Positions 6,854 to 14,764 of a stretch of 36,656 bases of DNA are shown here, one piece after another (the stretch's first letter is position 1; each line of letters begins with the position of its first letter). Source of the DNA: Nocardia vinacea NBRC 16497 (GTDB lineage: Bacteria; Actinomycetota; Actinomycetes; Mycobacteriales; Mycobacteriaceae). The notes beneath the pieces are model-generated. The model ran no database searches, was not told where the DNA came from, and saw nothing but the letters and a program-made list of their open reading frames with translations. The stretch is from the NCBI RefSeq assembly GCF_000308835.1, contig NZ_BAGN01000232.1, positions 1 through 36,656 of the forward strand. Direction: 5' to 3'. A program made the position numbers and the translations under genes.

Positions 6854-8404
6854 GTGTCAGCGCCCTTGGAAGCGGTCAAACAGACCATGCGAACGCGCTG
6901 GCCGCTGTACCTGACATCGATGCTGTTGGCCAATGCCTTCGGCGCGGTCCTGGTGTGGGCGTTCATCCAATATGGACTCCCGGTTCCCGAAGGTGAGGCG
7001 GCCGGTGCCAGACGCACCGGCCTGCTGATTCCCAGTCTGGTTTTCACCACCGGTGGTTTGCTGAGCCTGGCCGCTTCGGCGCTCATGCTGCGTCCGGTCA
7101 TGCGCTGGCAGATGCGCGGTGGGCCGCCCAGCCACCAGGAGCAGATGGCCGCACTGCACGCGCCACTGCGCCAGGCGATCCTGCATCTGGTGCTGTGGTT
7201 GATCGGCGGCGCCATCCTGGCGGCCACCATCATCGTGGACGCGCCGGAGCTGGCCGGCGCGGTCATCGTCACCGAATGTATGGCCGCGACGATCGTCTTC
7301 GGTTTCACCTACATGCTCGGCGAACGGATTCTGCGCCCGGTCGCCGCGCAGGCCCTCACCGAGGGCTCGTTCGACCACACGCTGACGCCGGGCGTCGGCA
7401 CCAGGATGGGGATGACCTGGGGTATGGGCACCTTCGCCCCGACCATCGCCATCGTGCTGCTGTGCGTAACCCAGATCTCGTCGGACGTGAAGTTCTCCGC
7501 GCAATCGCTGGCCATCTCGATTCTGCTGCTGTGCGGTGTGGTGATCATGCAGGCGCTGGCGCTGTCGATGCTGACCGGATCGAGCATCTCCGACCCGGTG
7601 CGCCAGCTCAGCCAGGCCATCGACCGGGTACAGGAGGGCGCTCGCGACGTGCAGGTCGAAGTGTTCGACGGCAGTGAGATCGGACTGCTGCAGGTCGGCT
7701 TCAACCGCATGATGGAAGAGGCCGCCAAACGCCGCCAGCTGCAGGAACTCTTCGGTCAGCATGTCGGTGAGGAGGTGGCACAGCGCGCACTCGACTACGG
7801 CACCGAACTCGGCGGCGAGACCCGATTCGTGGCCGTGCTGTTCGTCGATATGGTCGGGTCCACCGCGACCGCCGCGGAGCGACCGCCGACCGAGGTGGTC
7901 AGCCTGCTCAACGAGTTCTTCCGCATCGTGGTCGACGTCATCGACCGGCACCACGGCTTCGTCAATAAGTTCGTCGGCGATGCCGCACTTGCGATCTTCG
8001 GCGCCCCGCTGGACCGCCCGGACGCACCGACCGCCGCCCTGGCCGCCGCCCGTGAACTGCGCGAAGTCCTGCGCGAGGTGCCCGGACTCGATATCGGTAT
8101 CGGAGTTTCGGCGGGTCTGGCCGTCGCCGGAAATATCGGCGCCGCAAACCGTTTCGAATACACCGTGATCGGCGATCCGGTGAACGAGGCATCACGCCTG
8201 ACCGAACTGGCCAAAGATCAACCCGGCCGCGTACTCGCCTCGGGCAGCGCGCTGTATTTCGCCGATGAAAGTGAGCAGGACTTTTGGCTGATGGGCGAGG
8301 AAGTCCAGCTGCGCGGGCGGCGACGAAAGACCAGGTTGGCCTGGCCGAAGGATGGGGCCGCGGTGCGAGCTGGTTTTTTCGAGCGACCTGCGAGCAGTCG
8401 CTAG
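6854..8404 (+). CDS. Membrane class III adenylate cyclase with HAMP domain
   Basis: About 516 residues from GTG 6854 (an ATG at 6887 is the alternative; neither has a clear Shine-Dalgarno). Six transmembrane helices occupy roughly residues 15-250. A HAMP domain follows (DPVRQLSQAIDRVQEGARDV), then a class III cyclase catalytic domain from about 325. All expected residues are present: metal Asp in LFVDMVGST, substrate-selecting Lys in FVNKFVGD with the second metal Asp, Asp in VIGDPVNEASR, and the transition-state Asn and Arg in the same block. It should make cAMP, like the mycobacterial Rv1318c/Rv3645 group. The last nine codons (FFERPASSR) and the TAG come from a dispersed repeat. Divergent from the AI-2E gene. 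Confidence 0.9.
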   Translation: MSAPLEAVKQTMRTRWPLYLTSMLLANAFGAVLVWAFIQYGLPVPEGEAAGARRTGLLIPSLVFTTGGLLSLAASALMLRPVMRWQMRGGPPSHQEQMAALHAPLRQAILHLVLWLIGGAILAATIIVDAPELAGAVIVTECMAATIVFGFTYMLGERILRPVAAQALTEGSFDHTLTPGVGTRMGMTWGMGTFAPTIAIVLLCVTQISSDVKFSAQSLAISILLLCGVVIMQALALSMLTGSSISDPVRQLSQAIDRVQEGARDVQVEVFDGSEIGLLQVGFNRMMEEAAKRRQLQELFGQHVGEEVAQRALDYGTELGGETRFVAVLFVDMVGSTATAAERPPTEVVSLLNEFFRIVVDVIDRHHGFVNKFVGDAALAIFGAPLDRPDAPTAALAAARELREVLREVPGLDIGIGVSAGLAVAGNIGAANRFEYTVIGDPVNEASRLTELAKDQPGRVLASGSALYFADESEQDFWLMGEEVQLRGRRRKTRLAWPKDGAAVRAGFFERPASSR

Positions 8405-8409
8405 CGGCC
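8377..8409 (-). repeat. Dispersed hairpin repeat, single copy
   Basis: TTTCGAGCGACCTGCGAGCA followed by GTCGCTAGCGGCC: an imperfect stem AGCGAC...GTCGCT with an inner TGC/GCA pairing. Same element as at 13710, 23786 and 28319 (reverse orientation here). It overlaps the 3' end of the cyclase gene and supplies its TAG. Confidence 0.85.
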
Positions 8410-8525
8410 GGGCCCGGAGGCGGCCGCCTGCGTAACCACGGAGGGCCCCGGGAGCACCGCCGATTAGATACTGGCTCCGCACGTCGATGCAGACAGCGAA
8501 ACAGCCGGTTCGTTAGGCTGACCGC

Positions 8526-9638
8526 GTGACGGCCAATGGGGAACTAGCCGGCGAGCCCGCGCCGCAGCCGTCCGACGACCCCGATAGACCGGCGAAACGT
8601 GGTCGCCGGAGCAAATTCTGGTGGGTCAAATGGGTCGCGGGCATCGCTCTACTGGCATTGCTGATCGGCGAGGGTTACTACCTCTGGCCACGATTACACG
8701 ATTCCTGGAATAACCTCACCGAAATTCATTGGGGCTGGGTCGCCGCCTGTATCTGGTTGCAGGCACTGTCGATGAGCGGATTCAGCCGGGTGCAGAAGCA
8801 ACTGCTGCATGCGGGCGGTGTCGAGGTCCGTCAGCACAAATCCGTCGCCGTCGTCTACGGCGCCACCGCCATGTCGGTGACACTGCCTGCCGGACAGGTG
8901 TTCTCCACCGCCTTCACTTATCGCCAGACCCGCCGGTGGGGTGCGAATCCGATCGTCGCCTCCTGGCAGTTGGTGATGTCCGGTGTGATCGCGACCGCCG
9001 GACTGGCACTGCTCGGCGTCGGTGGTGCACTGCTGGTGGGCGACCGGGTCGGGCCGTTCAAGCTCATAGTGTCGCTGGCCGGTGTGATCGCGCTGGTGTG
9101 GGCGGGCAACCACCTGTCGAAGAATCCGGGCGCGCTGGAGGCCGTGCTGCGCCGCGGGCTCGCGCTGCTCAACCGGATTCGCAAACGCCCCGCCAAGCAG
9201 GGCATGAACAAGATCGCCGATATGCTCTCGCAGCTGGAATCGGTGGATCTCGGCAAGCGCGACGGGGCAATGGTCGCGGGTTGGGCGCTGGTGCACCGCT
9301 TCGCCGATGTGGCCTGTCTCGGCGCCGCCTGCTACGCGATCGGCGCCGATCCGAAGCTGGCCGGTCTACTGATCGCATTCACCGTGGGCAAGGCCGTCGG
9401 CTCGATCCCGTTCGCACCCGGCGGCATCGTCTACGTCGACGCGACCCTCATCTACGGCCTGACTGCGGGCGCGGCCCTGCCCGCCTCCCAGGCCGTCGCC
9501 GCCGCCTTCCTCTACCGCCTGGTGAGCTTCGTCCTGGTCGCGATCATCGGCTGGATCGTCTTCGCCTTCCTCTTCCGCACTCCGCAGGCCGATGATGCCG
9601 AATTCGAGAAGGAGTTCGAACAGCGCCGCGCTCTGTGA
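8526..9638 (+). CDS. LPG-synthase-TM / UPF0104 family membrane protein
   Basis: A 370-residue protein starting at GTG 8526. A basic cytoplasmic N-terminus (PAKRGRRSKFWWVK) precedes seven or eight transmembrane helices. The family blocks are recognisable: SGFSRVQKQLL, then YGATAMSVTLPAGQVFSTAF, and near the C-terminus GKAVGSIPFAPGGIVYVDA, the PxPGGxG-like motif of lysylphosphatidylglycerol synthase transmembrane / AglD-type proteins. Such proteins flip or transfer lipid-linked groups; the substrate here is unknown, and no LPG-synthetase (GNAT-like) domain is attached. It lies 121 bases after the cyclase, on the same strand, and is followed by a hairpin and the repeat array. Confidence 0.85.
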   Translation: MTANGELAGEPAPQPSDDPDRPAKRGRRSKFWWVKWVAGIALLALLIGEGYYLWPRLHDSWNNLTEIHWGWVAACIWLQALSMSGFSRVQKQLLHAGGVEVRQHKSVAVVYGATAMSVTLPAGQVFSTAFTYRQTRRWGANPIVASWQLVMSGVIATAGLALLGVGGALLVGDRVGPFKLIVSLAGVIALVWAGNHLSKNPGALEAVLRRGLALLNRIRKRPAKQGMNKIADMLSQLESVDLGKRDGAMVAGWALVHRFADVACLGAACYAIGADPKLAGLLIAFTVGKAVGSIPFAPGGIVYVDATLIYGLTAGAALPASQAVAAAFLYRLVSFVLVAIIGWIVFAFLFRTPQADDAEFEKEFEQRRAL

Positions 9639-9643
9639 CATTG

Positions 9644-9662
9644 GCAGCGCCTTCGGCGCTGC
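9644..9662 (+). terminator. Hairpin after the LPG-TM gene
   Basis: GCAGCGCC-TTC-GGCGCTGC gives an 8-bp perfect stem 5 bases after the stop codon at 9638. No U-run follows, so it would be an I-shaped actinobacterial terminator, or simply the left boundary of the repeat array; a related GCGCCTTCGGCGC hairpin recurs at about 10028-10042. Confidence 0.5.
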
Positions 9663-9667
9663 GTGTT

Positions 9668-10090
9668 CGCGGCCCCCTGTGTCTCGCGTCCGAGCCGTCG
9701 AGACTCGCGACTGCGTCGCATGCGCTTCGACGACTCGGACGCGAGACGGGCCGCGAACGGTCGCTCGTAAGACTCGCTCCGTCGTGGTCACCGATGGCGG
9801 ATCGTTCGGCCACCGATGCACACGCGCTGGATGGTCGAGTCCTACGGCGTGCGGCGCATGCGCTTCGACGACTCGGACGCGAGACGGGCCGCGAACGGTC
9901 GCTCGTAGGACTCGCTCCGTGGTGGTCGCCGGTGGCGGATCGTTCGGCCACCGATGCACACGCGTCGGATAGTCGAGCCCCGCGCGTGCCGCGCATGCGC
10001 TTCGACGACTCGGCTGTGTCGATGGCCGCGCCTTCGGCGCGGACGCGAGACGGGCCGCTCGTAAGACTCGCTCCGTTGGGGGTCACCAGT
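9668..10090. repeat. Structured intergenic array: three copies of a 137-bp unit plus inverted arm
   Basis: Units start with GCATGCGCTTCGACGACTCG at 9718, 9856 and 9993 (spacing 138 and 137). The first two share most of their length, including CGCGAGACGGGCCGCGAACG and GGATCGTTCGGCCACCGATG. The third is interrupted by a GCGCCTTCGGCGC hairpin and truncated. To the left, 9669-9704 is an imperfect inverted copy of the unit's beginning (CGCGGCCC..GTCTCGCGTCCGAG), so the left end could fold into a stem of about 28 bp. No frame with a credible start crosses the array, and it accounts for the whole gap from 9639 to 10199. Confidence 0.8.
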
Positions 10091-10199
10091 GTGCGAACGG
10101 TTCAGGCGGCGAGGCGTTAGTGGGCGAGCACGGGGCCCGGACCTGATCAGCAGGTGTCGCATATCAGGAGCGGCCGCGGGCGCTACTACGCTGGCCCGC

Positions 10200-10577
10200 G
10201 TGAGGAAATTGGTGCCGTTGGTGGTGGATGTGCTGCTGGTGATCTTGTTCTGCGCGATCGGGCGGCGCAGCCATGAAGAGGCGGTACTCACCGGATTGCT
10301 GAAGACGGTGTGGCCGTTCGCGATCGGGCTGGCGATCGGCTGGGTCGTTGCGGCCGCGGTGGCCAGCCGGGTATCCGGCGAAAAGAGAGCGGTGCGATTC
10401 GACGGAACCGCCCTGTGGCCCACCGGTGTTCTGGTCTGGCTCGGCACGCTCTGTGGCGGCATGCTGTTGCGCGTGGTCAGCGGTCAGGGCACCGCATTCA
10501 GTTTCATCATCGTCGCGGCGTGTGTGCTCGCGCTGTTCCTGCTCGGCTGGCGCGCGGCCATCAGGGCCATCAACTGA
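10200..10577 (+). CDS. DUF3054 family membrane protein
   Basis: A 125-residue protein with four hydrophobic helices and little else. The DUF3054 signature is clear: an N-terminal LVVDVLLVILFCAIGRRSHE and, near the middle, ALWPTGVLVWLGTLCGGMLL. Function is unknown for the family. I chose GTG 10200, which gives the usual family N-terminus (RKLVPLVVDVL); the frame is open further upstream but only through repeat-derived sequence. Its TGA (10575-10577) is directly abutted by the stop of the convergent lipoprotein gene, a back-to-back TGATCA arrangement with no spacer. Confidence 0.85.
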   Translation: MRKLVPLVVDVLLVILFCAIGRRSHEEAVLTGLLKTVWPFAIGLAIGWVVAAAVASRVSGEKRAVRFDGTALWPTGVLVWLGTLCGGMLLRVVSGQGTAFSFIIVAACVLALFLLGWRAAIRAIN

Positions 10578-12266
10578 TCACGGCTCAGGGGTGGCCAGCG
10601 ATTGGAACAACCTGGCCGCCATCCGCGCGGTCGCGTCGCCGCTGTCGGCGTCATTGATGTGAATCGCGAGGGCCAGATCCCCGGCATTCGCGATGAGCCA
10701 GCCGTCATTGCCCGCAGTGGCCATGAATCCGATGACATCGCGGTAGGGCCGCAACGGCGCGAACTCCGGTCGGCCCGCGCCGTCGCGCAACATCGCGCGC
10801 AGCCGATCGGTGAGTTGCGGTGACATCTCGGGGACCTGTGCGTCCGTGGCGCTCGGGTGGCCGGCCTCGATCATCGGCGGCGGCACCTGCCCGCGTGCGA
10901 TGGCGGCCGCGGCGATCGCCATGCCGAATGGGCTGGCCAGCACCGCATCCGTACCACCGCCCTGGCGCACCTGCTCGGCACTGCGCCCCGCGACCGCGAC
11001 CCGGCCGGTGACCTCGTCCAGTCCCGGCACCTTGTAATCGACGCCGACGCCGAGATTCGGCGCGGATTCGGCCGCATCCTGCACCGAAACGTCCTGCGGT
11101 GCCTTGTTCTTCAGCACCGCGGCGACATTGCGGAACAGATCGATATTGGTGCCGACCGGATAGAGCCCGGTGAACGCGACCGAACCGTGCTCACTGGCCT
11201 GCGTATTCTGCGCGACCGCGACGACCGCGCCGCTGGACGGCTGGATCGCCACGATCGAGGCGGGCGTCCCGACGCTCACCACCGCATCCTCGGCGGCGCG
11301 CTGCAGGCGCTGATCCATGGTGGCCGCGATATCCGGGCCGGGAGGGCCCTGGTAACCGGCGATCTGGCCGACGAAACGTCCGTCCTGTTCGAAAATCTGC
11401 ACACCCCAACCGGAGTGCAGATCCTGGCTGTCCTGCCACACCTTGCGCAGCGCGTCCAGCATCGGCGACCAGGTCCGGCGGTCGGCAGAGATCAGCCGCG
11501 GCTGCTTCTCCATCACCACGCCGGGCACCCGGGCCAGCGCGGATTCCAGGATCGCGAAATCGGGTTCGCGCAGATTCACCGCGATGATCGGCTTGCCCTG
11601 TGAGGTCGACAGCTGCTGCATCAGCGACGGTCCGGTGATCAGCGGCGCGACCGGTTCGATGGCCTTGGCCAGCGCGTTGGTCGAGGCCACCGGATCGGTC
11701 GTCTTGGCGGGATCGAGTTTGACCACATTGATGACCTGCTCGGTCATCAGCGCGTCACCGACGATATCCTTGACCCGCGGCGGCGGGGTGGGCATGGTGC
11801 GCAGGAGCCGGACCGTGCGATTGTGGTCCAGCTGCGGCATGACGACGGCGGGATCCCAGGAGATGCGCCAGCCGATCGCCAACTTCCGCACGTTGCCCTG
11901 CAGGCTGTACCGCCAGGTCTTGTTCTCGCCGAAGTTCCAGGCGACATCCATGCTGAACAGGCCCGCCTCGCGGTCCAGGTCGATGAATTGGGTTTTCTGG
12001 TAGTCGACCTTGCCCGGCTGCAATCCGGCGAACATCTGTTTCAGCGTTGCGGATGCGGCCGTGGGATAAGAGGTGAGCTCCGCGGCCTTCGCATAGTTCT
12101 GCTCGTCGAGCAGTGCGGTGAAGCGATCGACGACGTACTCGGCTTCATTGCGCTTCACATCGGAACCACACGCCCCGATCGCGATAGCCAGCGCCACCAC
12201 CCCCGAGAGTGCGATTGCGCCCCGGACGCGATAGCGGCGGGATCCCCACACATCCATATCGCCCAC
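10578..12266 (-). CDS. Penicillin-binding-protein-like lipoprotein, active site degenerate
   Basis: A 562-residue protein. A hydrophobic signal ends in a lipobox (AIAIGAC, Cys33), followed by an NTF2-like MecA_N-type domain (about 37-145), a dimerisation-type region and a transpeptidase-like C-terminal domain (about 320-560). The layout matches mycobacterial PbpLipo (Rv2864c). The catalytic motifs are missing: where TGLYPPGSTFK is expected the sequence reads TGLYPVGTNID (Thr373, Asp376), and the KTG block is replaced by GFMATAGNDGW (about 513-523). It is therefore probably a non-catalytic scaffold or beta-lactam-insensitive homologue acting at the outer face of the membrane. An ATG at 12257 is an alternative start. 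Confidence 0.85.
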   Translation of the reverse strand: MGDMDVWGSRRYRVRGAIALSGVVALAIAIGACGSDVKRNEAEYVVDRFTALLDEQNYAKAAELTSYPTAASATLKQMFAGLQPGKVDYQKTQFIDLDREAGLFSMDVAWNFGENKTWRYSLQGNVRKLAIGWRISWDPAVVMPQLDHNRTVRLLRTMPTPPPRVKDIVGDALMTEQVINVVKLDPAKTTDPVASTNALAKAIEPVAPLITGPSLMQQLSTSQGKPIIAVNLREPDFAILESALARVPGVVMEKQPRLISADRRTWSPMLDALRKVWQDSQDLHSGWGVQIFEQDGRFVGQIAGYQGPPGPDIAATMDQRLQRAAEDAVVSVGTPASIVAIQPSSGAVVAVAQNTQASEHGSVAFTGLYPVGTNIDLFRNVAAVLKNKAPQDVSVQDAAESAPNLGVGVDYKVPGLDEVTGRVAVAGRSAEQVRQGGGTDAVLASPFGMAIAAAAIARGQVPPPMIEAGHPSATDAQVPEMSPQLTDRLRAMLRDGAGRPEFAPLRPYRDVIGFMATAGNDGWLIANAGDLALAIHINDADSGDATARMAARLFQSLATPEP

Positions 12267-12672
12267 TCTTTACTCTTGTCACTCCAGTAACAAGACCACC
12301 GTACCTGAAATTAGCTGCCCGCCGAGCCACACCGGCCGGACGTTACCCATGCTCAGTATCTCCAATTGTTCCCGAAGCACGTGCTTCGGTTGGTCGATCA
12401 TGGACGTTCCCCGGTCCCGTTGCGACACCCGGCGCCGCAACCGTACCGGCCGGAACACGAACTTGTCAGAAAACGGCCCACGTCGGCGTTTCGGCGGCCC
12501 GCGTTGGCGTTTCGATCGCGCAGGGCCTCGTTGACCAGCACACACCTTTATCTGGCGTACCCGCACGGCCGGTCGCCGAAACCGTTCGCACAGAGCAGAA
12601 CCACTCGCACGGTTTGCGACGTAATCTTGTAATCAATGAAATATCGGCACCACAGTAAGTAGGTGAATCCCA
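12267..12672. other. Intergenic region with an 18-bp perfect palindrome
   Basis: Between two divergent genes. CCGAAGCACGTGCTTCGG at 12372-12389 is a perfect palindrome, a candidate operator or hairpin. A 40-residue minus-strand frame (12279-12398, ATG behind GGGGAA) ends 12 bases before the lipoprotein start; it could be a leader peptide but has no other support. Two imperfect copies of CGT(C/T)GGCGTTTCG occur at about 12482-12515. Nothing else is visible. Confidence 0.45.
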
Positions 12673-13254
12673 ATGAGGCACGAGCATCGGGGACGGGGCT
12701 TCGGACGACCGGGCGGCTGGCAGCAGGCCGATCTACCGGATCCCGCGGACGCTCCGGACTGGTTCGCCGGAAGGTTGCCGAGCGACTGGTTCGCCGGGCC
12801 GCCCGTCATCGAAATCGACCGGGACGAGATCGTGGTTATCGGTGAGCTCCCGGCCCCGGTATCAGAAAAGGACGAGGCTCCCGCCGGGGAGGTCCCGGCC
12901 GCGACGAAGGAAGGCGCCGTCGCCCGCTTCCGCGAGACCACCCGCCCGGCCCGCATGCAGATCGCGAACGAGGCCCAGCGCCGCTACGGGCGCAGCGTCG
13001 CCTGGGGCGTCTCGGTGGACGGCGAGCGAATCATGTTCACGCACTTGGCGGTTCCGGTGATGACGCGACTGCGACAGCCGGAGCGCAAGGTGCTCGACAC
13101 GCTCGTCGATTCCGGTGTGGCACGCTCGCGCGCCGATGCGCTGGCGTGGACGGTGAAGTTGGCGGGCAAACATGCCGAGGCCTGGCTCGAGGAGTTGCGC
13201 ACCGCCATGCGGAAGGTGGACGACCTGCGTTCGGAAGGTCCACAGGGACTCTGA
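12673..13254 (+). CDS. Conserved actinobacterial hypothetical protein, 193 aa
   Basis: No named domain is recognised, but the sequence pattern is one I know from many actinobacteria. It has a tandem DWFAGRLPSDWFAG motif near residue 35, a beta segment EIDRDEIVVIGELP, then ETTRPARMQIANEAQRRYGR. A C-terminal helical part follows (FTHLAVPVMTRLRQPERKVL, SGVARSRADALAWTVKLAG) that resembles a ribbon-helix-helix-like or toxin-antitoxin-type helical region. It is soluble, with no signal. The start at ATG 12673 gives the family-typical N-terminus; the Shine-Dalgarno is weak (AGTAGGTGA). It stands 24 bases before aroQ on the same strand, so it may be co-transcribed. Confidence 0.75.
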   Translation: MRHEHRGRGFGRPGGWQQADLPDPADAPDWFAGRLPSDWFAGPPVIEIDRDEIVVIGELPAPVSEKDEAPAGEVPAATKEGAVARFRETTRPARMQIANEAQRRYGRSVAWGVSVDGERIMFTHLAVPVMTRLRQPERKVLDTLVDSGVARSRADALAWTVKLAGKHAEAWLEELRTAMRKVDDLRSEGPQGL

Positions 13255-13278
13255 ACACAGCGGGCTAGTGTCTAAGCC

Positions 13279-13716
13279 ATGTCGACACCTGGCCCGATTC
13301 TGGTTCTCAACGGCCCGAACCTCAATATGCTCGGCATCCGCCAGCCGGAGGTCTACGGGTCGGCCACGCTCGATGATGTCGTCCACTTGTGCCGACAGAC
13401 CGCCGCCCGGTACGGCCGCGAGATCGATGCGTTCCAGTCGAATTCCGAAGGAGCGCTGATCGATCGGATCCACCGGGCGCGCGGCGTCGAGTCGGGCATT
13501 GTCATCAATCCAGGTGGGCTCACGCACACTTCGGTCGCGCTGCGTGATGCGCTGGTGATCCCGGAACTCCCGATTGTCGAGGTGCACATCAGCAATGTGC
13601 ATGCGCGCGAAGAGTTCCGGCATCACTCCTACATCTCCCCCATCGCCACCGCGGTGGTGGCCGGGATGGGGATTCAGGGTTATGCCGCGGCCATCGAATT
13701 CCTGATCCACCGCTAG
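13279..13716 (+). CDS. aroQ: Type II 3-dehydroquinate dehydratase
   Basis: A 145-residue enzyme of the shikimate pathway, converting 3-dehydroquinate to 3-dehydroshikimate in the cytoplasm. The diagnostic blocks are all present: LVLNGPNLNMLGIRQPEVYG with the catalytic Tyr in the flexible lid, FQSNSEGALIDRIH, GIVINPGGLTHTSVALRDAL, and VEVHISNVHAREEFRHHSY with the catalytic His. Length is typical (about 145). The rest of the shikimate pathway is not nearby. The final CGC TAG codons coincide with the beginning of the dispersed hairpin repeat, which fills the space to the convergent F420 enzyme gene. Confidence 0.97.
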   Translation: MSTPGPILVLNGPNLNMLGIRQPEVYGSATLDDVVHLCRQTAARYGREIDAFQSNSEGALIDRIHRARGVESGIVINPGGLTHTSVALRDALVIPELPIVEVHISNVHAREEFRHHSYISPIATAVVAGMGIQGYAAAIEFLIHR

Positions 13717-13742
13717 CGACTGCTTGCAGGTCGCTCGAAAGG
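13710..13742 (+). repeat. Dispersed hairpin repeat, single copy
   Basis: CCGCTAGCGACTGCTTGCAG followed by GTCGCTCGAAAGG, identical to the unit repeated at 28319-28490. It lies between two convergent genes, overlaps the aroQ stop codon, and could act as a bidirectional terminator. Confidence 0.9.
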
Positions 13743-13769
13743 ATCGGCTGACCGGATCGGCTTGTCGCA

Positions 13770-14216
13770 CTAGGCGAGTCGGAAGACCGGGAATCCCGGG
13801 GCAATCTCGGTCAACTCCGCATCAGTGGCATCCTTGGTGACGCCCTCGAAGAATTTGCCGACCTCCCAGCCCCACTTCTGCAGGTAGAGCCGCAGCAGCG
13901 GCACCTTGTCCGCATCGGCTACTTCGGTCGCCGTGAACGCCTCGGCCTTGCGCCCCAGCCGCAGTTCACCATTGCCCGCGACGCGCAGGTTGCGCACCCA
14001 CTGCGTGTGGCCGCGCGGCGCTACCAGGTAGCGCGTGCCATCGGAATCGGTCATCAAATTGACCATGGTGGTGCGCCATTCGCCACTCTTACGACCGCGC
14101 ACCGCCAGCAGCCGCGACCCCATAACGCTGATGCCGAGGCGAGGCAGCCAGTTGGCAATCTTGTTCATGATCGGGTCCATACCGGTCGGGCCGATGTAGC
14201 GGGTGCTGGCGTTCAT
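13770..14216 (-). CDS. F420-dependent nitroreductase family protein (Ddn-like)
   Basis: A 148-residue member of the deazaflavin (F420)-dependent oxidoreductase family. The typical core is present: LLAVRGRKSGEWRTTMVNLM, then YLVAPRGHTQWVRNLRVAG, the latter being the conserved GxxxxxWxxNL block. Homologues include mycobacterial Ddn, which reduces quinones and nitroimidazoles. The ATG at 14216 is preceded by AAAGGAG eight bases upstream, a near-perfect ribosome-binding site, so a longer upstream reading is rejected. Two GAGCACTGCTCTCT operator-like sites lie in its promoter region, implying regulation by a repressor not encoded next to it. Confidence 0.9.
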   Translation of the reverse strand: MNASTRYIGPTGMDPIMNKIANWLPRLGISVMGSRLLAVRGRKSGEWRTTMVNLMTDSDGTRYLVAPRGHTQWVRNLRVAGNGELRLGRKAEAFTATEVADADKVPLLRLYLQKWGWEVGKFFEGVTKDATDAELTEIAPGFPVFRLA

Positions 14217-14232
14217 TTTCCTACTCCTTTGT

Positions 14233-14299
14233 GAGCACTGCTCTCTGTTGAGATCAGTGTTCCACACCGGCTCCCGTCAAGTCAAGAGCACTGCTCTCT
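14233..14299 (-). promoter_or_regulatory. Paired operator-like palindromes upstream of the Ddn-like gene
   Basis: GAGCACTGCTCTCT occurs at 14233-14246 and again at 14286-14299; the second extends to the perfect odd palindrome AGAGCA-C-TGCTCT (14285-14297). A related half-site (GATCAGTGTTC) lies between them. On the minus strand TTGACTTGACG lies next to the distal site and could be a -35 element. The pattern looks like a TetR- or MarR-type operator pair; the cognate protein is not apparent. Confidence 0.55.
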
Positions 14300-14385
14300 T
14301 TTTCATGACCACCCTCGGGCGCAGGCCAGCAGGCTTCTCGTAGCGTTCGCGCTCGAACCGATCCGCTCATCAATAGGGCCAGGAT

Positions 14386-14745
14386 TCAGCGGCAGCAGTT
14401 GGGGTCCAGGACGAGGCACAGCGCCGCCAGGGATTCGCGCAGTGCGCGGTGATAGGTGTTCATGCCGCGACGTTCGGTCTCGACCAGGCCCGCTTTTCTC
14501 AGCTGGCCGAGGTGGTGGCTGGTGGTGGATTCGGCCAGTCCGATTGCCTGGGCGAGATCGCCGGTGTTCTCCGCACCAGCCGGGCTGGTGAGCAGCAGGG
14601 ACAGCAGTTTGACGCGGACCGGTTCGGCGATGGCCTTGAGCCGCAACGCGATTTCCAGCGCGGCGGTGTCGTCGATCGGTGCCGCCGCGACGGGGGCGCA
14701 GCAGACCGGGGCGGACATGTCGATCACTGGTAGCGCCTTGGGCAT
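14386..14745 (-). CDS. ArsR/SmtB-family metalloregulator (cadI-linked)
   Basis: A 119-residue winged-helix repressor. The HTH core is LKAIAEPVRVKLLSLLL, followed by GDLAQAIGLAESTTSHHLGQ and LRKAGLVETERRGMNTYH. Cysteine pairs stand near the N-terminus (VCCAPV) and at the very C-terminus (PNCCR), plausible As(III)/Cd(II) ligands. This differs from the CVC type in the second ArsR of this island. The start at ATG 14745 gives a standard family length. It is divergent from the CadI/ArsI gene, with two GACATATGTC palindromes in the shared 100-bp region. It therefore probably represses both genes until metal binds. Confidence 0.9.
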   Translation of the reverse strand: MPKALPVIDMSAPVCCAPVAAAPIDDTAALEIALRLKAIAEPVRVKLLSLLLTSPAGAENTGDLAQAIGLAESTTSHHLGQLRKAGLVETERRGMNTYHRALRESLAALCLVLDPNCCR

Positions 14746-14764
14746 GGAATCAACTCTACCCACC

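Noticed and set aside
9639..10120. Arg/Ser-rich open frames within the repeat array
   Set aside because: Frames are open on several strands at once because of composition, and no ribosome-binding site or domain is visible.
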